The notes beneath the pieces are model-generated. The model was given only the letters and a program-made list of their open reading frames with translations, had not been told where the DNA came from and ran no database searches. Positions 1-8,871 of a stretch of 64,000 bases of DNA are shown piece by piece. The position numbers and the translations under genes are program-made. The first letter of the stretch is position 1. Every line of letters starts with the position of its first letter. The stretch is from Brevibacterium daeguense. Its GTDB lineage: Bacteria > Actinomycetota > Actinomycetes > Actinomycetales > Brevibacteriaceae. The DNA lies in assembly GCF_021729135.1 (NCBI RefSeq), contig NZ_JAJTWW010000001.1:1-64000 (forward strand). The letters run 5' to 3'.

Positions 1-451
<451 letters not shown>

Positions 452-1648
452 ATGTCACCCACACAGGTGTCCGACCGCTTCGATCCGGACCGCATCACCC
501 AACCCGCAGCCAGGCAGCCGGAAAACCTCGAGATCGCGGGAGCCGATCCGCGATCCCGCGGCCTGAGCCGAGGCGCCCTGGCCGGTCCCGGCCTCTCCCG
601 GGCAATCGCCGGCTACTCCTCCCTGTTCTCGCGAACGGGCATCACCGCGGTCCGGCAGCAGGAGGCCGCCGAACGGTCCCTGGCCGCCCTCGCCGAATGG
701 GATCCCGCCCAGCACGAGGAGCTCGCCGGGGTGGCCGAGGGGAGTGGCTGCCCGCTGTGGCAGATCGGGCTGGTCAACGCCCGCACCGAGATCCTGGCAC
801 TGGCCGGAGTCGAGCCGCTGGAGTGCTCGACTCTGGTCCACTCGGCGCCTGGCCGCTCGCTCGCGGTGCAGACCTGGGACTGGCACTCAGAGTTCGCCGA
901 CATCTGGCACTGTCAGCGAGTGACCGGACTGCCTGAAGCGGCGAGCGCGGTGGAGGCCGGCCCACGACCGCAGCCTGCGGCGACACTGTGGGAGTACGAC
1001 CACGCTGGGTTCGCGGAGTACGGGATGCTCGGCAAGATCGGGCTCAACTCCGCCGGCGTGGGGGTCATGCTCAACATCCTCAGGAACGAGCGGGATGCGG
1101 TCGGCGGGGTGCCCATCCACTCCGTTCTGGCTGCGGTGCTCGCCCGCGCCGGTTCCATGGCCGAAGCCCTCGAGATCATCCATTCGGCCCCGACCTCCTC
1201 GTCGTCGGTGATCACCGTCTCCACGGCCGACGAGGTCGTGATGGTCGAGATCGGCCCCACCGGAAAGGCGGAGCTGCGCGGCTCCGGCTGGTTCGCCCAC
1301 ACCAACCACTTCCTCGCACAGGAACTGCAGGACGGCGTTCAGCCGCTGTCGGCCGCAAGCCGATCCGAGGAGCGACTCGAGCTGGTGCTTTCCAGGGTGG
1401 CGGACGCCTCGGCCCCGGCGAGCACCGCCGACATGCTCGAGCACATGTGCACCGGACCGAGCGACGTTCCGGTCTGCCGGATCGCCGAGGCGGGCGCCCC
1501 CTTCGGGGAGCGAGTGGCCACCCTCGTGACCGCCCAGTTCGATCCGGCGGCCGGAACCGCAGTGCTCAGCCCCGGCAGCCCGGTCGACCTCGCAGCCGGA
1601 CGCGTGACTGCCATGGAATTCCGAGTGGCCCCAGCCCGGCCGTCCTGA
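452..1648 (+). CDS. C45-type autoproteolytic acyltransferase/hydrolase
   Basis: A 398-residue Ntn-hydrolase of the acyl-CoA:6-aminopenicillanate acyltransferase (peptidase C45) family. These enzymes self-cleave before a cysteine, which becomes the nucleophile that hydrolyses or transfers amide-linked acyl groups. The likely nucleophile is Cys125 in LECSTLV, followed by a QTWDWH strand and a later HTNHFL segment, in the family order. The roughly 124 residues before Cys125 would form the propeptide chain. An ATG at 452 is preferred over longer in-frame starts because the upstream residues are not family-like. The gene stands alone, divergent from the nitronate monooxygenase and convergent with a VanZ-like gene. 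The substrate cannot be read from the sequence. Confidence 0.8.
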   Translation: MSPTQVSDRFDPDRITQPAARQPENLEIAGADPRSRGLSRGALAGPGLSRAIAGYSSLFSRTGITAVRQQEAAERSLAALAEWDPAQHEELAGVAEGSGCPLWQIGLVNARTEILALAGVEPLECSTLVHSAPGRSLAVQTWDWHSEFADIWHCQRVTGLPEAASAVEAGPRPQPAATLWEYDHAGFAEYGMLGKIGLNSAGVGVMLNILRNERDAVGGVPIHSVLAAVLARAGSMAEALEIIHSAPTSSSSVITVSTADEVVMVEIGPTGKAELRGSGWFAHTNHFLAQELQDGVQPLSAASRSEERLELVLSRVADASAPASTADMLEHMCTGPSDVPVCRIAEAGAPFGERVATLVTAQFDPAAGTAVLSPGSPVDLAAGRVTAMEFRVAPARPS

Positions 1649-1651
1649 GCC

Positions 1652-1704
1652 CTGCCGGGCGGATCCTCACCTGCGGAACCGAGCACTGCCGGGCGGATCC
1701 TCAC
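1652..1704. repeat. 19-bp direct repeat at the VanZ 3' end
   Basis: CTGCCGGGCGGATCCTCAC occurs exactly at 1652-1670 and 1686-1704, 34 bp apart. The two copies span the last codons of the VanZ-like gene and the gap after the acyltransferase. It looks like a small slippage duplication that lengthened the VanZ tail. Confidence 0.7.
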
Positions 1705-2077
1705 CCGCGATGAACCGGCCGGACGCCAATCGCACCCAGCGGGCGATGAGGACTCCGACGAGCACCCCCACGCAGTCGGCGACGAAATCGAGGAGCTCAC
1801 CGCTGCGGCGGGGGATCAGCGTGTGTTGGATGAGCTCGCTCAGCGCCGCGTGGGCTGCTGCGAGGACGCACACGAGCCGGGCCGGGAAGCCGAGCAGCAG
1901 CGCGGGAGCGACGACGACGGCGAAGATCGCCATGTGTCCCAGCTTGTCCTCACCCTCGAAGAATGCCGGGCCGCCGGTGCCGCCGGGCAGGTACAGTCCG
2001 AGCAGGTGGACCACAAGGGCAATGGCGAACAGGGTCCACAGCACCGCTCGGGCGGAGTCTCGACTGCGCTGGGGCAT
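1667..2077 (-). CDS. VanZ-like membrane protein
   Basis: A 136-residue protein of the VanZ-like family, named after the teicoplanin-resistance accessory protein; most members have no known function. Four hydrophobic segments are visible: an N-terminal helix ending in HLLGLYLP, a segment after the conserved DKLGHM motif, a segment after GFPARL running to the SELIQ motif, and a C-terminal helix ending in ARWVRL. DKxGH and SE(x)IQ are the family signatures. A second VanZ-like gene lies 2.2 kb downstream on the same strand. The C-terminal tail is partly made by a repeated 19-bp sequence. The family is clear; the role is not. Confidence 0.8.
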   Translation of the reverse strand: MPQRSRDSARAVLWTLFAIALVVHLLGLYLPGGTGGPAFFEGEDKLGHMAIFAVVVAPALLLGFPARLVCVLAAAHAALSELIQHTLIPRRSGELLDFVADCVGVLVGVLIARWVRLASGRFIAGEDPPGSARFRR

Positions 2078-2446
2078 GGGGCCAGGCTACCGTCGCCGTA
2101 CCGGTGCGGAGGCCGCGCGGTCGGCAGCGCAGAGTCGTCTGATGGCCCGCCCAGATCCGCGCGGTCGGCCGCCCAGATCCGCGCGGTCGGCCGCGGAGGC
2201 ACTGCGGGCGGCGCAGGAGCGCTCAGCGGGCAGCGCGGACCGCCGCGATCGGGCGGTGGCGGGGCGTTGGCCGCCCCTCTCAGCGCGGAAGTCCGCACCT
2301 TTGGCAGAGACGTGCGAGTATTACAGGGACATGTACGTTTCCGAGGAGTACTCTGTGTGGATGCGGCGTCCGCCACGGCAGCCCTGAATCCTCCCCGCCG
2401 TGGTCTGCCCCGAGGGGTGCACGATGTCGCAGGGAAGGCGAGAACA
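2078..2446. other. Intergenic region before the APC permease: tandem repeat and hairpin
   Basis: A 369-bp gap between divergent genes. It holds a 22-bp tandem duplication (2148-2191) and, 43 bp before the permease start, a hairpin with arms CCACGGC (2373-2379) and GCCGTGG (2397-2403). The hairpin could be an attenuator in the permease leader, but there is no U tract. I looked for a guanidine or c-di-AMP riboswitch pattern and saw none. Confidence 0.4.
2148..2191. repeat. 22-bp tandem duplication
   Basis: Two exact head-to-tail copies of a 22-bp unit beginning CGCCCAGATCCGCGCGG lie at 2148-2169 and 2170-2191. A related GCGCGGTCGGC string precedes them near 2115. It is noncoding and looks like recent slippage. 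Confidence 0.8.
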
Positions 2447-3859
2447 ATGAGCAGCGACATCAGCAGCCGCGAAACGGATCAGCCCGCACTCAAGAGAGTG
2501 ATGGGCCCGAAGCTTCTGCTCCTCTTCATCGTCGGGGACATCCTCGGCACCGGCGTCTATGCCCTCACCGGGCAGGTGGCCGCCGAGGTCGGCGGAGCCG
2601 GCTGGGCTCCCATCCTGCTGGCGTTCGCCGTGGCCGCCGTCACTGCGTTCTCCTATCTGGAGCTGGTGACGAAGTATCCGCAGGCTGCGGGAGCGGCGCT
2701 GTACACCCACAAGGCGTTCGGCGTCCACTTCCTGACATTCATCGTCGCGTTCGCGGTGCTGTCCTCCGGCATCACCTCGGCCTCGACCGCCTCTCGGTTC
2801 TTCGCCGCCAACCTGGTGGAGGGCTTCCGCCTGGACTGGGGCACCACCGGCATCACGATCACCGCGGTGTGCTTCATGGCTCTGCTGGCGCTGATCAATC
2901 TGCGCGGCGTGGGCGAGAGCGTGAAGTTCAACGTCGTGCTCACCCTGGTGGAGCTGATCGGTCTGCTCCTGGTCATCTTCGTCGGCTTCTGGGCGATCGC
3001 GCAGGGCAACGCCGATTTCAGCCGGATCCTCATCTTCGAATCGAGTGAGGACAAGTCCGTCTTCCTCGCGCTGACCGGCGCGACGGCCCTGGCGTTCTTC
3101 TCGATGGTGGGCTTCGAGGACTCCGTCAACATGGTCGAGGAGGTCAAGAACCCCCTCAAGATCTTCCCCAAGGTCATGCTCACCGGCTTGAGCGCCGCGG
3201 CGGTCATCTACGTGCTGGTCTCGATCACCTCGGTGGCGCTGGTGCCGGTCGGGCTGCTGGCAGAGAGCGAGACCCCGCTGCTCGAGGTGGTGCGCACCGG
3301 CGCGCCGGGAGTGCCGATCGACATCATCTACCCGTTCATCTCGATGTTCGCCGTCGCCAACACGGCCCTCATCAACATGCTCATGGCCAGCCGGCTGCTC
3401 TACGGGATGGCCAGGCAGCGGGTGCTGCCGCCGGTGCTGGGCCGCGTGCTGCCGGGCCGTCGCTCGCCGTGGGTGTCGATCGTCTTCACCACCCTGATCG
3501 CCTTCGGCCTCATCATCGTCATCAGCCAGCTCATGGCCGAGGAGACCGCGAGCGCTCTCGGCGGCACCACGGCACTCCTGCTGCTGGCGGTCTTCGCCGT
3601 CGTCAACGTGGCTGTGCTGGTGCTGCGACGGGACAAGGTGGACACCGACCACTTCCGCTCGCCCAGATACCTGCCGTACCTTGGCGTTGTGACCTGCGCG
3701 TTCCTGCTGGGGCCGTGGGCCCAGGACCCGATCGAATACCAGATCGCCGGCGTCCTCATCGCGCTGGGCATCGTCCTGTGGGCGGGCACCTGGCTGTGGA
3801 ATCGCAGCGTCAGCGGTGCCGAGACCAGGTTCCGGCACCCCGAGGATCTCGAAGGATGA
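2447..3859 (+). CDS. APC-family amino acid permease
   Basis: A 470-residue cytoplasmic-membrane permease of the amino acid-polyamine-organocation superfamily with about 12 hydrophobic segments. The family signature is at the start, where GPKLLLLFIVGDILGTGVYALTG forms the unwound substrate helix 1, here with GTGVYA. A GFEDSVNMVEE segment near residue 220 matches helix 6. The ATG at 2447 follows GGGAAGG; longer in-frame starts only add non-family residues. A Usp-family gene follows after 19 bp and probably shares the transcript, a known arrangement in which a universal stress domain accompanies an APC transporter. The substrate, whether amino acid or polyamine, is not evident. Confidence 0.85.
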   Translation: MSSDISSRETDQPALKRVMGPKLLLLFIVGDILGTGVYALTGQVAAEVGGAGWAPILLAFAVAAVTAFSYLELVTKYPQAAGAALYTHKAFGVHFLTFIVAFAVLSSGITSASTASRFFAANLVEGFRLDWGTTGITITAVCFMALLALINLRGVGESVKFNVVLTLVELIGLLLVIFVGFWAIAQGNADFSRILIFESSEDKSVFLALTGATALAFFSMVGFEDSVNMVEEVKNPLKIFPKVMLTGLSAAAVIYVLVSITSVALVPVGLLAESETPLLEVVRTGAPGVPIDIIYPFISMFAVANTALINMLMASRLLYGMARQRVLPPVLGRVLPGRRSPWVSIVFTTLIAFGLIIVISQLMAEETASALGGTTALLLLAVFAVVNVAVLVLRRDKVDTDHFRSPRYLPYLGVVTCAFLLGPWAQDPIEYQIAGVLIALGIVLWAGTWLWNRSVSGAETRFRHPEDLEG

Positions 3860-3878
3860 GCATGAGTCTGGAGGCATT

Positions 3879-4286
3879 ATGAGCATCGTGGTCGGCTACA
3901 TCCCCACCCCGGAGGGCGAGGCCGCACTCGAGCGCGGCCTGGCAGAAGCGCGGAAGACCGGCGTGACGGTGGTCGTCGTCAACGGCTCCCGGGAGCAGGG
4001 TCGCTCGGACCGGCGGCGGTTGACCGGCGAGGCGCTCGCCGAGCTGCGACGGCGACTGGACGAGAGCGGCGTCGACCACCGTGTCGTGCAGCCGGCGAAT
4101 GAGAACGAACCGGCCGAGCAGCTCCTCGACGCCGCGCAGGAGCACGACGCCGAGCTGATCGTGATCGGGCTGCGCCGGCGCACCCCCGTCGGCAAGTTCC
4201 TGCTCGGCAGTGCGGCCCAGCGCGTGCTGATCGAGGCGAGCTGCCCCGTGCTGGCAGTCAAGTCCGATCCCGGCCGGGAGGGCTGA
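3879..4286 (+). CDS. Universal stress protein (UspA family)
   Basis: A 135-residue single-domain Usp protein. It starts with the beta strand IVVGYIPTPEG, and its C-terminal nucleotide-binding pattern reads GLRRRTPVGKFLLGSAAQ, matching the G-2x-G-9x-G-(S/T) ATP-binding signature of ATP-type Usp proteins, then ends in the strand CPVLAVK. The ATG at 3879 has GGAGG 5-9 bases upstream. It lies 19 bp behind the APC permease, so it may bind to or regulate that transporter (inference). ATP binding is predicted from motif only. Confidence 0.88.
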   Translation: MSIVVGYIPTPEGEAALERGLAEARKTGVTVVVVNGSREQGRSDRRRLTGEALAELRRRLDESGVDHRVVQPANENEPAEQLLDAAQEHDAELIVIGLRRRTPVGKFLLGSAAQRVLIEASCPVLAVKSDPGREG

Positions 4287-4297
4287 GAGACACGAGT

Positions 4298-4675
4298 TCA
4301 GCGGGGGGAGCGGGTGGGCTGGCTGCGGTCCTCGGGCAGGGCTCGCCAGATCAGCCAGCCCAGGCCGATGCCCAGCAGGTTCGCCAGCAGGTCGCCGAAC
4401 TCGCCGCTGCGGTGAGGCACTGCGAATGCCTGGATGAACTCGCTGAGCACCGCGTAGCCCGTCGCCGCCAACAGGGTCGAGCCGATGGGTGTGCCCAGGC
4501 ACAGCAACGGCGCGACGAGGATCGCGAACATCGCCGTATGCCCCATCTTGTCCACCCCTGTGCTCGTGCTGTCGCCCGGGGTGCCGGGGGAGTAGAGCAC
4601 GAGGACATGCAGCACCAGGGCCGCGGCGAAGACCAGCCGCAGACCCCAGCGGGTACCCGAGCCGGAGGGAGCCAC
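4298..4675 (-). CDS. VanZ-like membrane protein (second paralogue)
   Basis: A 125-residue VanZ-like protein, clearly paralogous to the one at 1667-2077: both have LVLYSPG/LGLYLPG, then DKMGH/DKLGH, then SEFIQ/SELIQ and a HRSGE/RRSGE motif before the last helix. Four hydrophobic segments are present. It starts with GTG directly after the stop codon of the MBL hydrolase gene (TGA then GTG with no gap), so it is very likely translated by coupling from that transcript. It converges with the Usp gene. Function is unknown; VanZ of Tn1546 gives low-level teicoplanin resistance by an unexplained route. Confidence 0.8.
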   Translation of the reverse strand: MAPSGSGTRWGLRLVFAAALVLHVLVLYSPGTPGDSTSTGVDKMGHTAMFAILVAPLLCLGTPIGSTLLAATGYAVLSEFIQAFAVPHRSGEFGDLLANLLGIGLGWLIWRALPEDRSQPTRSPR

Positions 4676-5419
4676 TCAGGCAGGACCCGCCTCGCGTGCC
4701 ATGCCGACTGCGACCGCCGCTCCCGTGTGCCACGGTTCGCCGTGGCCGGGCAGCAGGTGCCGGGCGTTCGTGGCCGCGATCGCATCCAGGGACTTCAGTG
4801 CCTGGACGCTGTCGGCCGTGGCTGCTCCGGCCACGATCCGGGGGCCGGTCCGCCCGGTGTAGGGATCCAGGGTGACGAGCGCGTCGCCGGTGATCACGGC
4901 ATCACGCTCGGGCAGGTGGAGAGCACAGTGTCCATAGGTGTGACCGTCGGTCAGCAGCACTTGCGGGTCACCGGGGACGGGAATGGGCCGTCCGGGCAGG
5001 AGCGGCTCGCCGGGGTCGGTGCCGCGGACGGCGAAGGCGCCGCCGGACAGCACTCCGGCCAGGATCGGCAGTGCACGCGGGTGCCGGATCGGATACAGCG
5101 CGATCGGCTTCTCGTGGGCGTACCGGTAGGGATGCCGAGCGAGGAAGTGCTCCTTGGCGTGCGCGTACACGGGCAGGCCGAGCCGATCGACCAGCCTGCG
5201 GGCGACGCCGACATGGTCGAAGTGCGCGTGCGTGAGCACGAGGGCTTTGAGGTCCTCGGGACTGTGCCCGAGCTCGCGGATCGCCACGCCGATCGGGCGC
5301 CAGAAGTCGGGCAGGCCCGCATCGACCAGCGTCAGACCGTCGTCCCCCTCGATGAGATAGCAGTTGACGCTGTGACGAGTGATCAGATGGATGCCGGGTG
5401 CGACGTCGCGGTGGAGCAT
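4676..5419 (-). CDS. MBL-fold metallo-hydrolase
   Basis: A 247-residue metallo-beta-lactamase-fold hydrolase. The HxHxDH zinc motif is THAHFDH at residues 63-69, preceded by TLVDAGLPD (the metal-site aspartate strand) and followed by a DGHTYGH histidine, a TGDAL aspartate segment and LLPGHGEPW near the C terminus. These are the ligands of a two-zinc site. The ATG at 5419 sits after GGAGAAGAGGA. It lies 71 bp downstream of recQ on the same strand and directly abuts the VanZ-like gene, so the three may form one transcript. Members include glyoxalase II-like thioesterases, lactonases and quinone-pocket enzymes; this one cannot be assigned further. Confidence 0.85.
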   Translation of the reverse strand: MLHRDVAPGIHLITRHSVNCYLIEGDDGLTLVDAGLPDFWRPIGVAIRELGHSPEDLKALVLTHAHFDHVGVARRLVDRLGLPVYAHAKEHFLARHPYRYAHEKPIALYPIRHPRALPILAGVLSGGAFAVRGTDPGEPLLPGRPIPVPGDPQVLLTDGHTYGHCALHLPERDAVITGDALVTLDPYTGRTGPRIVAGAATADSVQALKSLDAIAATNARHLLPGHGEPWHTGAAVAVGMAREAGPA

Positions 5420-5490
5420 TCTTCCTCTTCTCCAATCAAGCTGGTGAAACTGCTGTGGTCGGTCGGATCGGACGTGAGGCTGCCGGCGCC

Positions 5491-7218
5491 TTACGCGCTC
5501 TCGGCCGGTCGGAGGATGTCGGTGCCGGCGATGAGCTCGCGAGCCAGGGTCTTGTAACCCTCCTGCTCGAAGAACACGGTGATGCGGTCGTCCTCGTGGG
5601 ACATCACCGTGCCGGGGCCCCATTCGGCGTGGACGACGGCCGCCTGGAGAGGGAAGTGATCGTCGGCCTGCCCTGCGGCGCCCGCATCCGGTGGTGCGGC
5701 CTCCTGCTCCGCCTGCTCCTCCCGGGCCGCGGCCAGCGGTCCGTCCAGGTTGATGACCGAGTCACGCTCGCCCTCGGCGTCGTCGGCTCCGGTGCAGTTG
5801 TCGCAGTTCCCACACGGTCCTGCGAAGTCCTCGCCGAAGTACCCGATCAGCAGCTCGCGGCGGCAGTTCGGCGTCTCCGCGTAGGACCGGGCATACTCCA
5901 GCCGGGACTGCTCGATGTGCTCCCGGCTGACCGCCTCGGCGAGCGCGGCCTTCACGGCGGCACCGGGCGTGATGTCGTCGAGTGCCTCGAAGCCCTTGCG
6001 CCCGGTACGGAGGGACCCGCTGTCGGCCAGCAGGTTGAGGAGGCCCGTCACCTTGCGGGTGGACAGCTCGGCGAGCCCGGCGACCTTCTTGGGCCGGAGC
6101 GGGCCGTCGGCCTTCTGCACCGCTGCGAACACCTTCCGGACATCGTCCTCGTGCGGCTTCCGAGCGTTGAAGAAGCGGCGGAGCCCGAGGTCCTCCGGCC
6201 GATAGTGAAGGATCGCGACGGCCGGCTCGTCGTCGCGCCCGGCCCGGCCGATCTCCTGGTAGTAGCTGTCGAGGGAGTCGGGGATGTCGGCGTGGACGAC
6301 GAACCGCACATTCGGCTTGTCGATGCCCATCCCGAATGCCGAGGTGGCAGCCACGACGTCGAGCTCGTCGTCCAGGAACCGCTCGTGGGTGCTGTGGCGG
6401 TCGGCGGCCTTCATCCCGGCGTGATACGCGGCGGTGCGCAGCCCGCGCTCGGCGAGTTCCGCGGCATAGCGCTCGGTGTCCTTCCGGGTGGCCACATAGA
6501 GCAGCCCGGGACCTGCCAGCTCGGCGACCATGTCGGTGACGGCCCTGCGCTTGTCCTCGTCCGAGCGGTGCCAGTTCACTCCCAGCTCGAGATTGGCGCG
6601 GTCGAAGCCGCGCACACTCACCCGCGGATCGGTCAGCCCGAGGCGTTCGATGATCTCGTGCTGCACCGGGGTCGAGGCGGTGGCCGTCAGCGCGAGCACC
6701 GGTGGGCGTCCCAGGCGTCGGACGGCGCCGTCCAAGCGGAGGTAGTCGGGCCGGAAGTCATGACCCCAGGAGGACACGCAGTGGGCCTCGTCGACGACGA
6801 ACAGCGACACCTCGGCAGCGGCCAGCCGGTCCACCACCACGTCCTTGGCCAGCTGCTCGGGGCTGAGGAAGGCGAACGTGGCCGTCCCGCTGTCGATGGC
6901 CTGCCACGCGGCAGTCTCCTCGGCGGACCGCGCTGCCGAGTTGATCGCGAAGGCGCGCTCCTCGCCCAGAGTGTCGTTGAGGTTCTCGACCTGGTCGGCC
7001 TGGAGCGCGATGAGCGGGGACACCACGACGGTCAGACCCGGCCGGAGCACGGCCGGAAGCTGGTAGACGGCGGATTTCCCGTAGCCGGTGGCCATCACCA
7101 CCAGCGCGTCACGATCGTCGAGCAGCGCCTGCATCGGTTCGAGTTGGCCCGGCCGGAGCTCATCCCAGCCGAAGCGCTCGGCGGCGATGTCCTGCAGGCG
7201 GGTTGCGGCAGCGGCCAC
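5491..7218 (-). CDS. recQ: RecQ-family ATP-dependent DNA helicase
   Basis: A 575-residue superfamily 2 DNA helicase that unwinds 3'-tailed DNA during repair and recombination. Helicase motifs occur in order: RPGQLEPMQ (Q-motif region), Walker A MATGYGKSA with Lys48, DEAHC for motif II, LTATAS for motif III, and the arginine-finger motif QEIGRAGRDD. A cysteine cluster, NCRRE then CGNCDNC, marks the RecQ zinc-binding subdomain. The last 50 residues carry HAEWGPGTV followed by VFFEQEGYKTL, which resembles the Tudor-like tail of UvrD/PcrA rather than an HRDC domain. It starts at GTG after GGAGACAACT. Confidence 0.92.
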   Translation of the reverse strand: MAAAATRLQDIAAERFGWDELRPGQLEPMQALLDDRDALVVMATGYGKSAVYQLPAVLRPGLTVVVSPLIALQADQVENLNDTLGEERAFAINSAARSAEETAAWQAIDSGTATFAFLSPEQLAKDVVVDRLAAAEVSLFVVDEAHCVSSWGHDFRPDYLRLDGAVRRLGRPPVLALTATASTPVQHEIIERLGLTDPRVSVRGFDRANLELGVNWHRSDEDKRRAVTDMVAELAGPGLLYVATRKDTERYAAELAERGLRTAAYHAGMKAADRHSTHERFLDDELDVVAATSAFGMGIDKPNVRFVVHADIPDSLDSYYQEIGRAGRDDEPAVAILHYRPEDLGLRRFFNARKPHEDDVRKVFAAVQKADGPLRPKKVAGLAELSTRKVTGLLNLLADSGSLRTGRKGFEALDDITPGAAVKAALAEAVSREHIEQSRLEYARSYAETPNCRRELLIGYFGEDFAGPCGNCDNCTGADDAEGERDSVINLDGPLAAAREEQAEQEAAPPDAGAAGQADDHFPLQAAVVHAEWGPGTVMSHEDDRITVFFEQEGYKTLARELIAGTDILRPAESA

Positions 7219-7317
7219 AGTTGTCTCCTAGCGGAAGATGATGGGACAGATGGCTGATGCCAGCGGGTCGGAAAGGAAGGCGAATGGGGGGGGGACGAGC
7301 AGCAGGGGCGAAGCAGA

Positions 7318-7349
7318 AGGTCCCACCACCTCGGGGGGCGATGGGACCT
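7318..7349 (-). terminator. Hairpin downstream of the CsbD-like gene
   Basis: Perfect 8-bp arms AGGTCCCA (7318-7325) and TGGGACCT (7342-7349) lie 18 bp after the CsbD-like stop codon. There is no clear U tract, so it may act as a weak or factor-assisted terminator. Confidence 0.5.
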
Positions 7350-7367
7350 GCGCAGACGGGAGGACCC

Positions 7368-7541
7368 TTACTTCTTGAAGGAGTCCTTGGCCTTCTCCCC
7401 GGCCTGCTTGAGATTCGCGGTCGTCTCCTGCGCGCGACCGTCGGCCTGGAGGTCCTTGTCGTCGGTGGCCCTGCCGGCTCCGGCCTTGGCCTTGCCCGCG
7501 ACTTCTTCGGCCTTGTTCGAGATCTTGTCGCCGAGTCCCAT
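7368..7541 (-). CDS. CsbD-like small stress protein
   Basis: A 57-residue hydrophilic, Lys/Ala-rich protein of the CsbD family, whose members are abundant small stress-induced proteins under general stress sigma factors. It begins MGLGDKISNKAEEVAGKAKA and has the family order of an N-terminal 'NK.EE..GKAK' helix, a middle D(K/L)xxADG turn (DKDLQADGRAQ) and a C-terminal GEKAKDSFKK helix. The ATG at 7541 follows GAAGGAGATCGAA. It is monocistronic between recQ and a divergent dehydratase gene. No cysteine, no membrane segment. The molecular function of the family is not established. Confidence 0.85.
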   Translation of the reverse strand: MGLGDKISNKAEEVAGKAKAGAGRATDDKDLQADGRAQETTANLKQAGEKAKDSFKK

Positions 7542-7797
7542 TTCGATCTCCTTCGGGTGGGAAGGTCCGCCTGGCTGGTGGACCTGGTGCGTTCACGCTA
7601 ACGCCGAAACATCAAGATATCTTGTGAGAACCGAGTTCATTTTCAGGGGACGGCGCCCAAGCGTTGACAGTCCGCTTCCGCCGAGCCGGTCGTGGTCGCG
7701 CTGCGGGCCGGGCGCCCCGCTCCGCTGGGCGGGCAGGCGAGTCGAATACAGTGTGAGTCGAATGATCGACCCGGAACGTATCTCTCGAAGGAGTCCG

Positions 7798-8670
7798 ATG
7801 AGCGAGACAATCGACATCGCCCAGCTGCAGGAATGGACCGGTCGCACCCAGACCGTCGAGGACATCGCCACCGCGGCGAAGTCCGCCGGCCTGCGCGCGA
7901 CACTCGACTACGACGCCGACCCCTGGGACGGGATGCTCTTCCCCGTGGGCCATTGGCTGCACTTCACCCCGGATGCCCCGCAGCACGAACTCGCCGCCGA
8001 CGGTCACCCGCACAAGGGCGGCTTTCTGCCGCCGGTGCCGCTGCCGAGGCGGATGTGGGCGGCCTCCGACATCACCTTCCACCGCCCTGTTCGGGTGGGG
8101 GAGTCGCTGCGCGAGGTGCAGACGATCAAGGACGTCGCCCACAAGTCCGGTCGTTCCGGCCAGCTGGTGTTCCTCACCGTCGACCACGAGGTCTACGCCT
8201 CCGAGGAGCTCGCCGTCACCGACGTCCAGACCATCGTCTACCGGGAGGCGACCGCCGGTCAGCAGGCGCCGGCCCAGTCGGCGGCCGAGCGCGCCGCGCT
8301 CACCCCGGCCGACACCTCGGAATGGGACTACGCGCACGTCGTCCGCCCTGACGAGACCCAGCTGTTCCGGTATTCGGCACTGACCTTCAACGCCCACCGA
8401 ATCCACTACGACCGGGACTACTGCATCAATGAGGAGGGCTATCCGGGCCTCGTGGTCCACGGGCCGCTGTCGGCGACCCTCATGGTCGACGCCTTCATGC
8501 GCCACAACCCGGGAGTCGCGCTCCAGCAGTTCAGCTTCCAGGCCCGCAGCCCGATCTTCGACAACACCGCTGTCGCCTACGTCGGCCGCAGGGTCGAGGA
8601 CGGAGGCTTCGAGGTCGCCGCGCTCAACCCCGAGGGAACTGTCTGCCTGAAGGGCACGATCAGGATCTGA
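7798..8670 (+). CDS. MaoC/FAS1-type acyl-CoA dehydratase (mesaconyl-CoA hydratase-like)
   Basis: A 290-residue double hot-dog protein. The N-terminal half is a FAS1-like dehydratase domain (residues about 10-150, GHWLHFTPDAPQ then PLPRRMWAAS), and the C-terminal half is MaoC-like with the catalytic pattern FRYSALTFNAHRIHYDRDY, in which Asn-Ala-His and the downstream YPGLVVHGP form the hydratase core. This architecture is shared with mesaconyl-C4-CoA hydratases and related 3-hydroxyacyl-CoA dehydratases. The ATG at 7798 follows GAAGGAG. The gene stands alone, so the substrate (mesaconyl-, itaconyl-related or other acyl-CoA) is undetermined. Confidence 0.8.
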   Translation: MSETIDIAQLQEWTGRTQTVEDIATAAKSAGLRATLDYDADPWDGMLFPVGHWLHFTPDAPQHELAADGHPHKGGFLPPVPLPRRMWAASDITFHRPVRVGESLREVQTIKDVAHKSGRSGQLVFLTVDHEVYASEELAVTDVQTIVYREATAGQQAPAQSAAERAALTPADTSEWDYAHVVRPDETQLFRYSALTFNAHRIHYDRDYCINEEGYPGLVVHGPLSATLMVDAFMRHNPGVALQQFSFQARSPIFDNTAVAYVGRRVEDGGFEVAALNPEGTVCLKGTIRI

Positions 8671-8790
8671 GCTGCACTGGGGCCGGGGCCGGCCGGCACG
8701 CGGGGACCGCTGCGAGGCTTCGACGTGGTCGGCCCCCTGCCCGGCATGAGCCGACTGCTCGGAACACCTGGCCCTCGCGCTGGATTCACC

Positions 8791-8820
8791 TGTTCAGCGG
8801 ACCTGGATCTCGCTTATAGT
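8791..8820 (+). promoter_or_regulatory. Candidate promoter of the DUF5058/amidohydrolase operon
   Basis: TATAGT at 8815-8820 is a good -10 hexamer, with TGTTCA at 8791-8796 as a weak -35 at 18-bp spacing. It lies about 50 bp before the first gene of the four-gene operon. Confidence 0.4.
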
Positions 8821-8871
8821 TGAGGATGGCAGCCACCGAAGTCTGCCACTGTTCCTCCTGAGGAGACCGCC

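Noticed and set aside
2300..2446. Riboswitch before the APC permease
   Set aside because: I compared the region by eye with guanidine and c-di-AMP patterns and found no conserved core; only a simple hairpin is present.
5398..7257. Long plus-strand ORF of about 619 codons over recQ
   Set aside because: It mirrors the recQ gene on the opposite strand, is Gly/Val/Asp-rich without any motif, and has no start or RBS support. GC-rich DNA often gives such shadows.
7286..7294. Run of nine G as a phase-variation tract
   Set aside because: It lies between convergent-side noncoding DNA of recQ and the CsbD-like gene, outside any supported frame, so slippage would not switch a gene.
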